From Oerskovia merdavium (GTDB lineage: Bacteria > Actinomycetota > Actinomycetes > Actinomycetales > Cellulomonadaceae), in assembly GCF_014836755.1 (NCBI RefSeq), contig NZ_JACSQF010000003.1, positions 72,832-109,095 of the forward strand: DNA of 36,264 nt. The letters run 5' to 3'. Each line of letters opens with the position of its first letter. Within the stretch, counting starts at the first letter, position 1. This document shows, piece by piece, positions 1 through 9,057 of this stretch. The position numbers and the translations under genes are program-made. The notes below the pieces were generated by a model that saw only the letters and a program-made list of their open reading frames with translations, ran no database searches and was not told the DNA's origin.

Positions 1-25
1 CCCCCCCCCCCCCGACCCTCGTGGC

Positions 26-1024
<999 letters not shown>

Positions 1025-1174
1025 TCACAACGCCCGGGCGCTCCCCAGGGGTACCCGCACCCCCGGCGGACGGGGCGTCGGTCACACCCGCGCACACCCT
1101 CGGCAGACGGCGGGCGCGCCCCGCCCGGGCGCCGTGCCCGCCACGGTGCGCGGAGTCGTGGCGGGTCTCCGCAG

Positions 1175-1224
1175 ACGCCCGACGGCGCCGCTCACCGGAC
1201 GAGGTGAGCGGCGCCGTCGGGCGT
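1175..1224 (-). terminator. Strong hairpin terminator after icd
   Basis: A perfect 22-bp inverted repeat (1175-1196 with 1203-1224) around a 6-base loop starts 14 bases past the icd stop. There is no clear U tract, which is usual in high-GC actinobacteria. Each arm contains the dispersed element GCCCGACGGCGCCGCTCACC, also used in the pcrA terminator at 15551-15596. Confidence 0.85.
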
Positions 1225-1237
1225 GCGGGGACGAGGA

Positions 1238-2455
1238 TCAGGCCAGGCGTGCGGCCAGGTTCTCGTCGAGCGCCGCGAGGAAGTCCTCGGTCGTCAGCCA
1301 CTCCTGGTCCGGGCCGACCAGGAGCGCGAGGTCCTTGGTCATCTTGCCGGACTCGACGGTCTTGATGACGACGTCCTCGAGCGTCTCGGCGAACGCCGTG
1401 ACCTCGGGGGTGCCGTCGATCTTGCCGCGGTGCATGAGGCCACGGGTCCAGGCGAAGATCGACGCGATCGGGTTGGTCGACGTCGGCTTGCCCTGCTGGT
1501 GCTGGCGGTAGTGACGCGTCACGGTGCCGTGCGCGGCCTCGGCCTCGACGGTCTTGCCGTCCGGGGTCATGAGGACCGACGTCATGAGGCCGAGCGAGCC
1601 GAAGCCCTGCGCGACGGTGTCGGACTGGACGTCGCCGTCGTAGTTCTTGCAGGCCCAGACGTAGCCGCCCTCCCACTTCATGGCCGAGGCGACCATGTCG
1701 TCGATGAGGCGGTGCTCGTAGGTGAGGCCTGCGGCCTCGAACTGGTCCTTGAACTCGGCGTCGAAGACCTCCTGGAACAGGTCCTTGAACTGGCCGTCGT
1801 AGGCCTTGAGGATCGTGTTCTTGGTCGACAGGTACACCGGGTAGTTCCGCTGCAGGCCGTACGCGAACGAGGCGCGCGCGAAGTCCTTGATGGACTCGTT
1901 GAAGTTGTACATGCCCATGGCCACGCCACCGTCGTCGCCGTAGGTGACGACCGTCTGCTTGATCTCCTCGGAGCCGTCGGCAGGCGTGTAGGTGAGCGTC
2001 AGGGTGCCGGCGCCGGGGACCTTGAAGTTGGTCGCCTTGTACTGGTCGCCGTGCGCGTGACGGCCGATGATGATCGGCTTGTTCCAGCCCGGCACCAGGC
2101 GCGGGATGTTCGAGATGATGATGGGCTCGCGGAAGACGACGCCACCGAGGATGTTGCGGATGGTCCCGTTCGGGGAGACCCACATCTTCTTCAGGCCGAA
2201 CTCCTCGACGCGTGCCTCGTCGGGGGTGATGGTCGCGCACTTGACGCCCACGTTGTACTGCTTGATCGCGTTCGCGGCGTCGATCGTCACCTGGTCGTCG
2301 GTGGCGTCGCGGTTCTCGATCGACAGGTCGTAGTACTTGAGGTCGATGTCGAGGTAGGGGTAGATGAGGCGGTCCTTGATGAACTGCCAGATGATGCGCG
2401 TCATCTCGTCACCGTCGAGCTCGACGACCGGGTTGACGACCTTGATCTTGCCCAT
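1238..2455 (-). CDS. icd: NADP-dependent isocitrate dehydrogenase (homodimeric type)
   Basis: Decarboxylates isocitrate to 2-oxoglutarate with NADP in the TCA cycle. The product is 405 residues, typical of the eukaryote-like dimeric IDH found in several actinobacteria rather than the ~740-residue monomeric form. It begins [20 protein letters not shown], the family's hallmark N-terminus, and contains the substrate-binding segment SPNGTIRN followed by [26 protein letters not shown] region and the C-terminal [12 protein letters not shown] cofactor motif are also present. The ATG at 2455 was chosen because the reading frame upstream is arginine-rich and unlike any IDH. The gene is divergent from the aquaporin gene, across a 392-base gap. 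A 14-bp palindromic motif at 2570-2583 is shared with the sucC upstream region and may be a regulatory site. Confidence 0.96.
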   Translation of the reverse strand: MGKIKVVNPVVELDGDEMTRIIWQFIKDRLIYPYLDIDLKYYDLSIENRDATDDQVTIDAANAIKQYNVGVKCATITPDEARVEEFGLKKMWVSPNGTIRNILGGVVFREPIIISNIPRLVPGWNKPIIIGRHAHGDQYKATNFKVPGAGTLTLTYTPADGSEEIKQTVVTYGDDGGVAMGMYNFNESIKDFARASFAYGLQRNYPVYLSTKNTILKAYDGQFKDLFQEVFDAEFKDQFEAAGLTYEHRLIDDMVASAMKWEGGYVWACKNYDGDVQSDTVAQGFGSLGLMTSVLMTPDGKTVEAEAAHGTVTRHYRQHQQGKPTSTNPIASIFAWTRGLMHRGKIDGTPEVTAFAETLEDVVIKTVESGKMTKDLALLVGPDQEWLTTEDFLAALDENLAARLA

Positions 2456-2569
2456 AGCGGGGGTAACTCCAACTCTGCGAGGGGAACCGGCGGTCGCCCG
2501 CCGGCCTCCGGCGAGTGCCGGAACCGCGCGCGAACCGATGATGCTGACCGCCGCCCAGGGTACTCGACT

Positions 2570-2583
2570 TCTCGACGTCAAGA
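2570..2583 (-). promoter_or_regulatory. Palindromic motif upstream of icd
   Basis: On the minus strand this reads TCTTGACGTCGAGA, a near-perfect palindrome 115 bases upstream of the icd start. It differs at only two positions from the 14-mer upstream of sucC (15380-15393). It also supplies a TTGACG that could act as a -35 box. The binding protein is unknown. The rest of the icd/aquaporin gap (2456-2847) holds GC-rich sequence and one small hairpin (2745-2761), with no credible gene. Confidence 0.45.
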
Positions 2584-2744
2584 TACTTTCCCCCGGCCGC
2601 GAGGGGGCGCACGCGGACTCGGGGTCACCCTCTGCGCGCTGCCCGACGGCGGTCCGCCCTGGCGCGCCCGCGCCCCGCCCTCTGGCGCGCTCGAGTTCAG
2701 CAGGTGAGACTGGTCACGTTCTCATCAGCGAACTCCCAGAGATC

Positions 2745-2761
2745 GGTGGCAGGATGCCACC
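2745..2761 (+). other. Small hairpin in the aquaporin leader
   Basis: A 7-bp perfect inverted repeat, GGTGGCA and TGCCACC, around a 3-base loop, about 87 bases before the aquaporin start. It could be an operator or a leader hairpin. Nothing else supports a function. Confidence 0.25.
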
Positions 2762-2847
2762 GAGATGCCGGTTCTGCACCGACGTCGGCTGTTCATCCGG
2801 AAGGTCCGGCCTTCCCGGACTCCCCACGCACACGAGACAGGAACATC

Positions 2848-3897
2848 ATGTCCCAGGACACTTCAGCACCCGACGCAGTGGTCGTCGAAGAGGCGACGGT
2901 CGTCGTCGGGCCCAGCCTGCTCGCCCGGCTCGGCGCCGAAGCCTTCGGTACGTTCTTCCTCGTCCTCTCGATCCTCGGGGTCGCGCTCTACGGCCGCTTC
3001 ACGGGCGCCGGGCTGGTCCTGCCGGTCGCGCTGGCCGCCGGCATCGCGCTCCTCGCGGCGATCGCAGCCGTGGGCCACGTGTCGGGCGGGCACTTCAACC
3101 CGGCGGTGACGCTCGGCGCCGCGATCGGTGGGCGCACCGCATGGCGCGACGTCCTGCCCTACTGGCTCGCCCAGGTCGTCGGCGGCATCATCGCCTCGCT
3201 CATCCTCTTCGCGACGCTCCCCAGCGCAGCGCTGCCGATCCTCCAGCAGAACCAGGTGATCGCCGACGCGACCAAGCAGGCCTTCATCTCCGGCACGGCC
3301 AACGGGTTCGCCGAGCACTCTCCCCTCGCAGCCAGCACTGGCGGCGCGTTCTCGTTCGAGTGGTTCTCGGCGTTCCTGATCGAGGTCGTCGCCACCGCCA
3401 TCTTCGTCGGGGTGATCCTCGGCGTCACGGACAAGCGCTCCAACTCCAAGCTCGCACCGACCGCGATCGGCCTGTCGTTCGCCGCGCTGCTCCTCATCGC
3501 CGCCCCGTTCACCAACGGTTCGCTCAACCCCGCGCGCTCGATCGCCGCAGCGATCTTCTCCGACTCGTGGGCCCTGAGCCAGCTCTGGCTCTTCATCGTC
3601 GCCCCGCTCGTCGGCGCGGCCATCGCGGCCCTGTTCTACCGCGCTTTCGCCTTCGCCCCGGTCCAGGACGACCTCTTGGCCGAGGACGAGGTCTTCGTGG
3701 TCGAGGAGGAGACCGACCTGCCCGGCGCCCCCGCCGCGACCGCCGCCGTGGTCGCCGAGGAGGCGGCATCGCCCGCCGCCGAGGTTCCCGGCGCAGTGGA
3801 GACCGTCGAGGTCACCGAGGTCGAGATCACCGAGGTCGCCGAGACCGAGGCCGGCAAGCCCTCGCCGGACGAGGACGGCACGGCCCCCAAGGCCTGA
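2848..3897 (+). CDS. MIP-family aquaporin with acidic C-terminal tail
   Basis: A six-helix membrane channel of the major intrinsic protein family, 349 residues. Both half-helix motifs are present: HFNPAV (NPA at residues 84-86) and SLNPARS (NPA at 227-229). The ATG at 2848 follows a purine-rich GAGACAGGA; the frame upstream is not MIP-like. By alignment with E. coli AqpZ the selectivity filter is unusual: Phe43 becomes Ala64, His174 becomes Leu215, Thr183 becomes Gly224, and only the Arg (230) is kept. The pore is therefore probably wider and more hydrophobic than a strict water channel, but the transported solute cannot be told. After the last helix there is a tail of roughly 85 residues rich in Glu, Val and Ala, absent from typical aquaporins. 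The gene stands alone between two divergent or convergent neighbours. Confidence 0.92.
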   Translation: MSQDTSAPDAVVVEEATVVVGPSLLARLGAEAFGTFFLVLSILGVALYGRFTGAGLVLPVALAAGIALLAAIAAVGHVSGGHFNPAVTLGAAIGGRTAWRDVLPYWLAQVVGGIIASLILFATLPSAALPILQQNQVIADATKQAFISGTANGFAEHSPLAASTGGAFSFEWFSAFLIEVVATAIFVGVILGVTDKRSNSKLAPTAIGLSFAALLLIAAPFTNGSLNPARSIAAAIFSDSWALSQLWLFIVAPLVGAAIAALFYRAFAFAPVQDDLLAEDEVFVVEEETDLPGAPAATAAVVAEEAASPAAEVPGAVETVEVTEVEITEVAETEAGKPSPDEDGTAPKA

Positions 3898-3913
3898 TCC
3901 GCACCTCCACCGC

Positions 3914-3955
3914 ACGACGAGGCCCGGGCCGCGGCTGCGGACCGGGCCTCGTCGT
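3914..3955. terminator. Bidirectional terminator between aquaporin and DUF3017 genes
   Basis: A 14-bp perfect inverted repeat (3914-3927 with 3942-3955) with a 14-base loop sits between two convergent genes, 16 bases past the aquaporin stop and 6 bases before the end of the DUF3017 gene. Confidence 0.8.
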
Positions 3956-3961
3956 CTCGTC

Positions 3962-4453
3962 TCAGATGTTAGGGACGGTCACCGCGAGGGCACCCATCAC
4001 GGTGGCCGTCGCGAGGTACATGATCACGTCGGTCCAGCGGGTGCGGACCGTCAGTCCCACGGGTCCGGGACCGGGCAGGAACGCGCGGACCCCCGCCCCG
4101 ACGACCAGGATCCCGACGATGACGAAGACCCCCGCCCGGGCGCCGGCCAACAGGGTCACCGCGACCGCGAGCAGGACGCCCGCGAACACGAGCCACATCG
4201 CCAGGTTGCTCTGGGGCGCCGGCACGACGACCACGGTCGCCTGCTCGGCGGGCTGCACTCCCCCCGCCCCGTTCCCGGCGCTCACCCGGGGGATGCCCGC
4301 GAGCGGCCCGACAGGAAGCGGTCGGTCCTCGTCCGACGCCTCGGGCGCACCGTCGAGACGGTGCCACGCAGGGGCGGCGGCCGGCCGATGCTGCGTCGAG
4401 GGGTCGTTGTGCGGTCCGCGCCCACGCGCGGTGACGTCGCTCACGCTGCCCAC
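3962..4453 (-). CDS. DUF3017 family membrane protein
   Basis: A 163-residue protein with a polar, Pro/Ala-rich N-terminal half (about 80 residues) and three hydrophobic segments: LAMWLVFAGVLLAVAVTLLA, a second reading VFVIVGILVVGAGVRAFL, and a third near the C-terminus, VIMYLATATVMGALAV. This layout, and the linkage to purH and mdh, match the actinobacterial DUF3017 family, whose function is unknown. The GTG at 4453 is taken as the start; an in-frame GTG at 4444 is also possible. It is divergent from the FAD reductase with only about 40 bases between start codons, so the two promoters must overlap. Confidence 0.75.
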   Translation of the reverse strand: MGSVSDVTARGRGPHNDPSTQHRPAAAPAWHRLDGAPEASDEDRPLPVGPLAGIPRVSAGNGAGGVQPAEQATVVVVPAPQSNLAMWLVFAGVLLAVAVTLLAGARAGVFVIVGILVVGAGVRAFLPGPGPVGLTVRTRWTDVIMYLATATVMGALAVTVPNI

Positions 4454-4495
4454 CAGTTCACGGTTCCGAGCCTACCGCCGACTACGGTGGTGAAC

Positions 4496-5905
4496 GTGCC
4501 CTCACCAGTCACCACCGATGTCCTGCCGCACGCGCGGCGCCCCGCGGCCGGGTCCGTCGTCGTCGTGGGAGCGGGCCTCGCCGGCGCGCAGACCGTCGCC
4601 GCACTGCGCGCGCACGGTTTCACGGGGCGCGTGACGCTCCTCGGCGCCGAAGGAGTCCCACCCTACGACCGTCCCCCCTTGTCCAAGGAGCTCGTGTCAC
4701 GGCCCGAGCCCGCCTGGCTGACCGGGGAGATCGGGGTCGACGTCAGCACGCTGGCCGACGAGCTGCTGCTCGACGACCCGGCCGTCGACCTCGAGCCCGG
4801 CACCGACGAGGTCACGGTCACGACGCGGTCGGGGCGGCGCGTCACGGCCGACGTCGCGGTCCTCGCCCTGGGCTCCGAGCCCGTGCGCCCGCCCGGCTGG
4901 GAGGCCGCGCTCACGCTGCACACGGCCGACGACGCCGCGCGCCTGCGCGGACGGCTCACGCCCGGCACGCGCCTGGTCTCGATCGGCGCGGGCTGGATCG
5001 GCGCGGAGGTCGCCGGGGTCGCCGCGAAGGCAGGCTGCGAGGTCACCGTGCTCGAGGCCGCGCAGACCCCGCTCGAGCGTCAGCTCGGCGCCGAGGTCGG
5101 CGCCCACCTGGTCCGCTGGTACGCCGACGCCGGCGCGCGCCTCCTCACCGGCGCGCAGGTCACCGAGGTGGGCGCGAGGTCCGTGGTGCTGGCCGACGGG
5201 TCGCGGATCGAGGGCGACCTCGTGCTCGCGGCCGTGGGCGCACGCCCCGCGACCGCGTGGCTCAAGGGCACGCTCCCGCTCGACCCGCGCGGCTCGATCC
5301 GGGTCAACAGCGCGGGGCGGGTGGCTCCCCCGACCGTCGCGTCGCCGTCGGGCACCTCGGGGCACCTGCCCCTCAAGGCGCTGCGGCGCCTGTACGCGGT
5401 GGGCGACTGCGCGACGCGCGACAACGCGGTGTTCGGCCCCGTGCCCGGCGGGCACTGGTCCGCCGCGCTGCACGACCCCGAGCCGACCGTCCGCGCCCTC
5501 CTGGGCGTCGACGAGATGCCCGCCGAGCCGCAGCCCGTCCGCGAGCTGCTCGGGCTCGCCCCGGTCCCCCAGCACGCGCCGTACGTCTTCTCGCAGCAGC
5601 TCGGGCACGACATCGCGCTGTTCGGTACGCCCTCGCCCTTCCACGAGGTCGTCTACCGCGGCGACCCGACCGGCGGCGCGTCGGGCCACGAGGGCTGGAT
5701 CGCGCTGTACCTCGAGACCGTCGCGGGCGCGCACCGCACCAACACCGAGGGGCACCGGCTCGCGACCGTGCGGGCGGTCCTCGTGGTCGACGCACCGCGC
5801 GAGGTGGGCCAGGTGCGCAAGCTCATGAACCGCGACGTGGCGCTGCACGTCGACGTCGAGGTCGCGACGGACCCGTCGCGCAGGCTGCGCGACGCGGTCG
5901 TCTGA
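4496..5905 (+). CDS. NAD(P)H ferredoxin/rubredoxin-type FAD oxidoreductase
   Basis: A pyridine-nucleotide-disulfide-family flavoprotein of the kind that passes electrons from NAD(P)H to a ferredoxin, 469 residues. Near the N-terminus is the FAD Rossmann motif VVVVGAGLAGAQT, followed by PPYDRPPLSKEL, typical of dioxygenase and P450 ferredoxin reductases. The middle holds the NAD-binding motif SIGAGWIGAEVAGVAAKAG and an ATG-like VLALGSEP loop. The second FAD contact is LYAVGDCA. The C-terminal third is the reductase dimer domain. I chose the GTG at 4496: a -10-like TACGGT at 4483-4488 places the transcription start on it, suggesting a leaderless message. Its partner is not adjacent; the 7Fe ferredoxin at 30953-31270 is one candidate, by inference only. 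Confidence 0.85.
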   Translation: MPSPVTTDVLPHARRPAAGSVVVVGAGLAGAQTVAALRAHGFTGRVTLLGAEGVPPYDRPPLSKELVSRPEPAWLTGEIGVDVSTLADELLLDDPAVDLEPGTDEVTVTTRSGRRVTADVAVLALGSEPVRPPGWEAALTLHTADDAARLRGRLTPGTRLVSIGAGWIGAEVAGVAAKAGCEVTVLEAAQTPLERQLGAEVGAHLVRWYADAGARLLTGAQVTEVGARSVVLADGSRIEGDLVLAAVGARPATAWLKGTLPLDPRGSIRVNSAGRVAPPTVASPSGTSGHLPLKALRRLYAVGDCATRDNAVFGPVPGGHWSAALHDPEPTVRALLGVDEMPAEPQPVRELLGLAPVPQHAPYVFSQQLGHDIALFGTPSPFHEVVYRGDPTGGASGHEGWIALYLETVAGAHRTNTEGHRLATVRAVLVVDAPREVGQVRKLMNRDVALHVDVEVATDPSRRLRDAVV

Positions 5906-5961
5906 AGGAGGCGGGGGCTCGCCCCGGCCTCGGCCGCTCGGCCGCTTGACCGCTCGGCGCT

Positions 5962-6072
5962 CGGCCGATCGGCCGATCGGCCGATCGGCCGCCGAGCATG
6001 CGGTTGTCGTCCGGGTCCGGGTCGACCCGGACGAGAACCGCATGCTCGGCCCGCAGGAACCGCATGCTCGGC
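5962..6072. repeat. Octamer array, long palindrome and repeated arm in a convergent gap
   Basis: The gap between the convergent reductase and purH genes starts with about 3.6 copies of the octamer CGGCCGAT (5962-5990). A 27-bp inverted repeat with one mismatch (5991-6017 with 6024-6050, 6-base loop) follows. The last 16 bases of the right arm, GAACCGCATGCTCGGC, are then repeated directly at 6057-6072. The palindrome can serve as a bidirectional terminator. The same left arm, right arm, repeated right arm layout occurs at 19624-19718. Confidence 0.8.
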
Positions 6073-6098
6073 GCGCCCCTCCCCTGAACGGGGCGCCG
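6069..6098 (-). terminator. Probable purH terminator
   Basis: CGGCGCGCCCC pairs with GGGGCGCCG, with a 2-base bulge and a 10-base loop. It lies 12 bases downstream of the purH stop on the minus strand and abuts the larger palindrome. Confidence 0.55.
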
Positions 6099-6109
6099 AG
6101 CCGGACGGG

Positions 6110-7771
6110 TCAGTGCGCGAAGTGGCGCGTGCCCGTCAGGTAGAGCGTGACGCCGGCAGCCTGTGCGGCTGCGATGACCTCGTCGTCGCGGACCGAGCCA
6201 CCGGGCTGGACCACGGCCTTGACGCCGGCGTCGAGCAGGACCTGCAGGCCGTCCGCGAACGGGAAGAACGCGTCGGACGCGGCCACCGAGCCGCGCGCAC
6301 GCTCCTCGCCCTCGGCGCCCAGGGTGTTGGCACGCTCGACCGACAGGCGGCACGAGTCGACGCGGTTGACCTGGCCCATGCCGATACCGACCGCTGCCCC
6401 GCCCTTGGCGAGCAGGATCGCGTTCGACTTCGCGGCACGCACGGCACGCCATGCGAACTCGAGGTCTGCGAGCGTCTCGGCGTCCGCAGCCTCGCCCGTC
6501 GCGAGCGTCCACGACTGGGGGCTGTCTCCACCGTTCTCCGACGCGGCGTCGATGCGGTCGACCTGCTGCATGAGCAGACCACCCGAGATGGGGCGGATCT
6601 CGACGCCTGCGCTCGGGGCGCCGTCGACCTGGAGCAGGCGGACGTTCTTCTTGCGCGAGAGGATCTCGAGCGCCTCGGGCTCGTAGCCCGGCGCCACGAC
6701 GACCTCGGTGAAGACCCCCGCGATCTGCTCTGCGGCGGCCGCGCTCACCACGGTGTTGGTCGCGATGACCCCGCCGTAGGCCGAGACCGGGTCGGTCGCG
6801 TGGGCCTTGGCGTGGGCGTCGGCCACGTCGGTGCCGACCGCGACGCCGCACGGGTTGGCGTGCTTGATGATCGCGACCGTCGGGGCGTCGCCGTGGTCGT
6901 GCGCGGCGCGCCACGCGGCGTCGGCGTCGACGTAGTTGTTGTAGCTCATCGCCTTGCCGTGGAGCTGGGTCGCCTGCGCGAGGCCCGAGGCACCGTGGCC
7001 GTTGGTGTAGAGCGCGGCACGCTGGTGCGGGTTCTCGCCGTAGCGCAGCACGTCGGAACGGTCCCAGGTGGCGCCGACCCAGGCGGGGAAACCGGTGGAG
7101 ACCGGACCGGCCTCGGCAGTGTCCACGACGTCGGTGGGCGCGACCACGCTGCTCATCCAGGACGCCACCGCGACGTCGTAGGTCGCGGTGTGCACGAACG
7201 CCTGCGCCGCGAGGAGCTTGCGCTGCGCGTACGTGAAGCCGCCCGCCTGGACGGCGGCGATCACGTCGCCGTAGGCGGCCGGGTCGACGACGACGGCCAC
7301 GCTCGGGTGGTTCTTCGCCGCGGCGCGGACCATCGAGGGGCCGCCGATGTCGATCTGCTCGATCACGGCGTCCGGACCGGCACCCGAAGCGACCGTGTCG
7401 GCGAAGGGGTACAGGTTGACGACGACGAGCTCGAACGGTGCGATCTCGAGCTGGGCGAGCTGCTCGAGGTGGTCCTGCTTGCGGGTGTCCGCGAGGATCC
7501 CCGCGTGCACGCGCGGGTGCAGGGTCTTGACGCGCCCCTCGAGGCACTCGGGGAAGCCCGTGAGCTCCTCGACCTTGGTCACGGGGATGCCCGCGGCTGC
7601 GACCGTGGACGCGGTCGAGCCGGTCGAGACGAGCTCGACGCCCGCGGCGTGCAGGGCCGTGGCCAGCTCGACCAGGCCGGTCTTGTCGTAGACGCTCAGC
7701 AGAGCGCGACGCACGGGACGCTGGGCGTCGTCGGCGATCTGGGTCTCGGGAGACGTGGGGGCTGCGGACAT
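6110..7771 (-). CDS. purH: Bifunctional AICAR formyltransferase / IMP cyclohydrolase
   Basis: Catalyses the last two steps of IMP synthesis: formylation of AICAR with 10-formyl-tetrahydrofolate, then cyclisation to IMP. At 553 residues it is slightly longer than the usual ~520-530. The N-terminal MGS-like cyclohydrolase domain is seen as [20 protein letters not shown], with [17 protein letters not shown] after it. The transformylase domain includes the catalytic [11 protein letters not shown] and ends in [12 protein letters not shown], the conserved C-terminus. The ATG at 7771 has a good AGGAG about 8 bases upstream. In most actinobacteria purN lies directly upstream; here three genes and a palindrome separate them, so purH probably has its own promoter. 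A weak TAAGAT -10 candidate lies at 7909-7914 on the minus strand. Confidence 0.97.
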   Translation of the reverse strand: MSAAPTSPETQIADDAQRPVRRALLSVYDKTGLVELATALHAAGVELVSTGSTASTVAAAGIPVTKVEELTGFPECLEGRVKTLHPRVHAGILADTRKQDHLEQLAQLEIAPFELVVVNLYPFADTVASGAGPDAVIEQIDIGGPSMVRAAAKNHPSVAVVVDPAAYGDVIAAVQAGGFTYAQRKLLAAQAFVHTATYDVAVASWMSSVVAPTDVVDTAEAGPVSTGFPAWVGATWDRSDVLRYGENPHQRAALYTNGHGASGLAQATQLHGKAMSYNNYVDADAAWRAAHDHGDAPTVAIIKHANPCGVAVGTDVADAHAKAHATDPVSAYGGVIATNTVVSAAAAEQIAGVFTEVVVAPGYEPEALEILSRKKNVRLLQVDGAPSAGVEIRPISGGLLMQQVDRIDAASENGGDSPQSWTLATGEAADAETLADLEFAWRAVRAAKSNAILLAKGGAAVGIGMGQVNRVDSCRLSVERANTLGAEGEERARGSVAASDAFFPFADGLQVLLDAGVKAVVQPGGSVRDDEVIAAAQAAGVTLYLTGTRHFAH

Positions 7772-7932
7772 CGGAGTACTCCTGTGGGTCGTCAGCGGGT
7801 CGCGGGAAGATACCGGTCACCCAGGCGCCCAGGCGGACGACGCACCAACAGGTCGATCGGACGCTCCCCGGTGGTCGTTCCCACCCTCGCCAGTCGCGGC
7901 CGCCTCCGATCTTACCGTGCCCTCTTGGCGGC

Positions 7933-8019
7933 GGGCTGGGGGTCGGGGCTGGGTGGGGGGCGGGGCTGGGTGGGTCGCGCGGGCGGCGTCGGCGGGCGCT
8001 CGGGTAGGGCCGGGTGGGG
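7933..8019 (+). other. G-run region upstream of purH (G-quadruplex candidates)
   Basis: Eight runs of three or more G lie between 7933 and 7974, including two copies of CGGGGCTGGGTGGG (7944-7957 and 7961-7974). A second four-run cluster lies at 8002-8019. The G-rich strand is the template strand for purH. The rest of the 7772-8057 stretch shows no gene; the long palindrome 8058-8160 follows. Confidence 0.6.
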
Positions 8020-8057
8020 TGGCGGTGTCCGCCTGCCCGACGGCGCCACGCACCTGT

Positions 8058-8160
8058 GGCGACCGGGGCCCGCCACGTCCTCCGCGAGATGCGGCTTGTG
8101 GGGGTCAGGACGCGTGTTCGACCCCCACGAGCCGCATCTCGACGGAGGCCCCCGGTCGCC
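8058..8160 (-). terminator. 103-base palindrome after the ArsR/AHSA1 operon
   Basis: Outer arms 8058-8068 and 8150-8160 pair perfectly over 11 bp. After an asymmetric internal loop, inner arms 8079-8106 and 8120-8148 pair almost completely, with one mismatch and one bulge around a 13-base loop. The element ends 14 bases before the AHSA1 stop codon on the plus-strand map, so in the transcript it follows that stop. It is probably a terminator and shares a CCGCATCTCG core with the palindromes at 5991 and 19624. Confidence 0.75.
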
Positions 8161-8174
8161 GCGACCACCAGGTG

Positions 8175-8663
8175 TCAGGCGACGGCGTCCGAGGCCAGGA
8201 GCTCGTCCAGGCGCTCGTAGCCCTCGCTCATGCCGTCCGCCATGCCCGAGCCGACCATGGCGTCGCGAGCCTCGACCGACTGGTGGACCGAGCGGGTGGT
8301 GATCCTGGTCCCGCCGCCGGGAAGGTCCTCGAACGAGACGGTGTCGAGGCTCACGTGACCGGGCGCGCCCGCGAACTCGAACGTCTGGACTGCGCGCTCG
8401 TCCGGCACGACCGAGTGGAACGCGCCGAAGAACCCGTACTCCTCGCCGCCTGCGCGATGGGTGTAGGCCCACGAGCCGCCCGTCCGGGCGTCCCAGTGGT
8501 CGAGGACCATCTCGTAGCGGCGGGGGCCGAGCCACTGCGTGACGAGCGTGGGGTCGGTGAAGGCCCGGAACACGAGAGGGCGCGGCGCGTCGACGTCGCG
8601 GACGATCTCGATGAAGGGCGTCCCCGGAGGGGCGGTGACGGTCGTGGGGTGCGTGCTGCTCAT
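8175..8663 (-). CDS. SRPBCC / AHSA1-family protein
   Basis: A 162-residue START-like (SRPBCC) domain protein of the AHSA1 (activator of Hsp90 ATPase homologue 1-like) family, probably cytoplasmic and ligand binding; the ligand is unknown. Landmarks are FIEIVRDVDAPRPLVFRAFTD at the N-terminus (first strand and helix) and LVTQWLGPRRYEM, the classic family signature. SWAYTHRAGGEEYGFFGAFHSV and the C-terminal helix GMSEGYERLDELLAS complete it. The ATG at 8663 overlaps the stop of the upstream ArsR gene by four bases (ATGA), so the two are translationally coupled. ArsR-AHSA1 pairs are common in actinobacteria, often in stress or detoxification settings, and the regulator presumably represses the pair. 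Confidence 0.9.
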   Translation of the reverse strand: MSSTHPTTVTAPPGTPFIEIVRDVDAPRPLVFRAFTDPTLVTQWLGPRRYEMVLDHWDARTGGSWAYTHRAGGEEYGFFGAFHSVVPDERAVQTFEFAGAPGHVSLDTVSFEDLPGGGTRITTRSVHQSVEARDAMVGSGMADGMSEGYERLDELLASDAVA

Positions 8664-9040
8664 GACTGCTCCTTCGATGGGTCCGACGACGTCGCCTGGA
8701 GCCGCCCGAGGAGGGCGTCGAGCCGGCGGTACTGCCGCTCCGCGGTGAGCCGGTACTCGTCGATCCACGCCGTGAGCCGTTCGAGTGCGGCGGGGTCGAG
8801 GTGGCAGGGTCGTCGTTGGCCGTCCCGGGTGCGGGTGATGAGACCCGCGGCCTCGAGGACCTGGATGTGCCGGGACACGGCCTGCTTCGTGATGGGGAAG
8901 GGTGCGGCGAGCTCGTTGACAGTGGCCGGCCCCCGGGACAGCGTGGCGACGATGCTCCGGCGGACCGGGTCGGCCAGTGCGAGGAACGCACGGTCGAGGG
9001 CTGCGTCGGTGTCGTCGTGGGAACCGTCCGGGAGAGTCAT
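8660..9040 (-). CDS. ArsR-family winged-helix transcriptional regulator
   Basis: A 126-residue DNA-binding regulator with a single winged helix-turn-helix. The start of the domain reads ALDRAFLALADPVRRSIVATL, the turn-helix is VNELAAPFPITKQAVSRHIQVLEAAGLI, and the wing follows (RTRDGQRRPCHLD). A C-terminal helix (LTAWIDEYRLTAERQYRRLDALL) probably mediates dimerisation. No metal-binding CxC motif is seen in the recognition helix, so it is not a typical arsenic or metal sensor. I chose ATG 9040; an upstream in-frame TTG (9079) lies inside the promoter and operator and is upstream of the predicted transcript start. Two overlapping palindromes at 9058-9092 are the likely autoregulatory operator. 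It forms an operon with the AHSA1 gene. Confidence 0.9.
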   Translation of the reverse strand: MTLPDGSHDDTDAALDRAFLALADPVRRSIVATLSRGPATVNELAAPFPITKQAVSRHIQVLEAAGLITRTRDGQRRPCHLDPAALERLTAWIDEYRLTAERQYRRLDALLGRLQATSSDPSKEQS

Positions 9041-9057
9041 GTCGGCCTGCTCGTCGT

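Noticed and set aside
1-13. A run of 13 C at the window start
   Set aside because: It lies at the edge, outside mdh, and cannot be told from a simple homopolymer or an end effect.
2761-2847. A possible short upstream peptide before the aquaporin (ATG near 2755)
   Set aside because: No Shine-Dalgarno or useful composition, and it runs on out of frame into the aquaporin gene.
5962-5990. GGCCGATC-type repeats as a replication origin or iteron array
   Set aside because: Only 3.6 short copies in a gap between convergent genes, without AT-rich DNA, DnaA boxes or a replication gene nearby.
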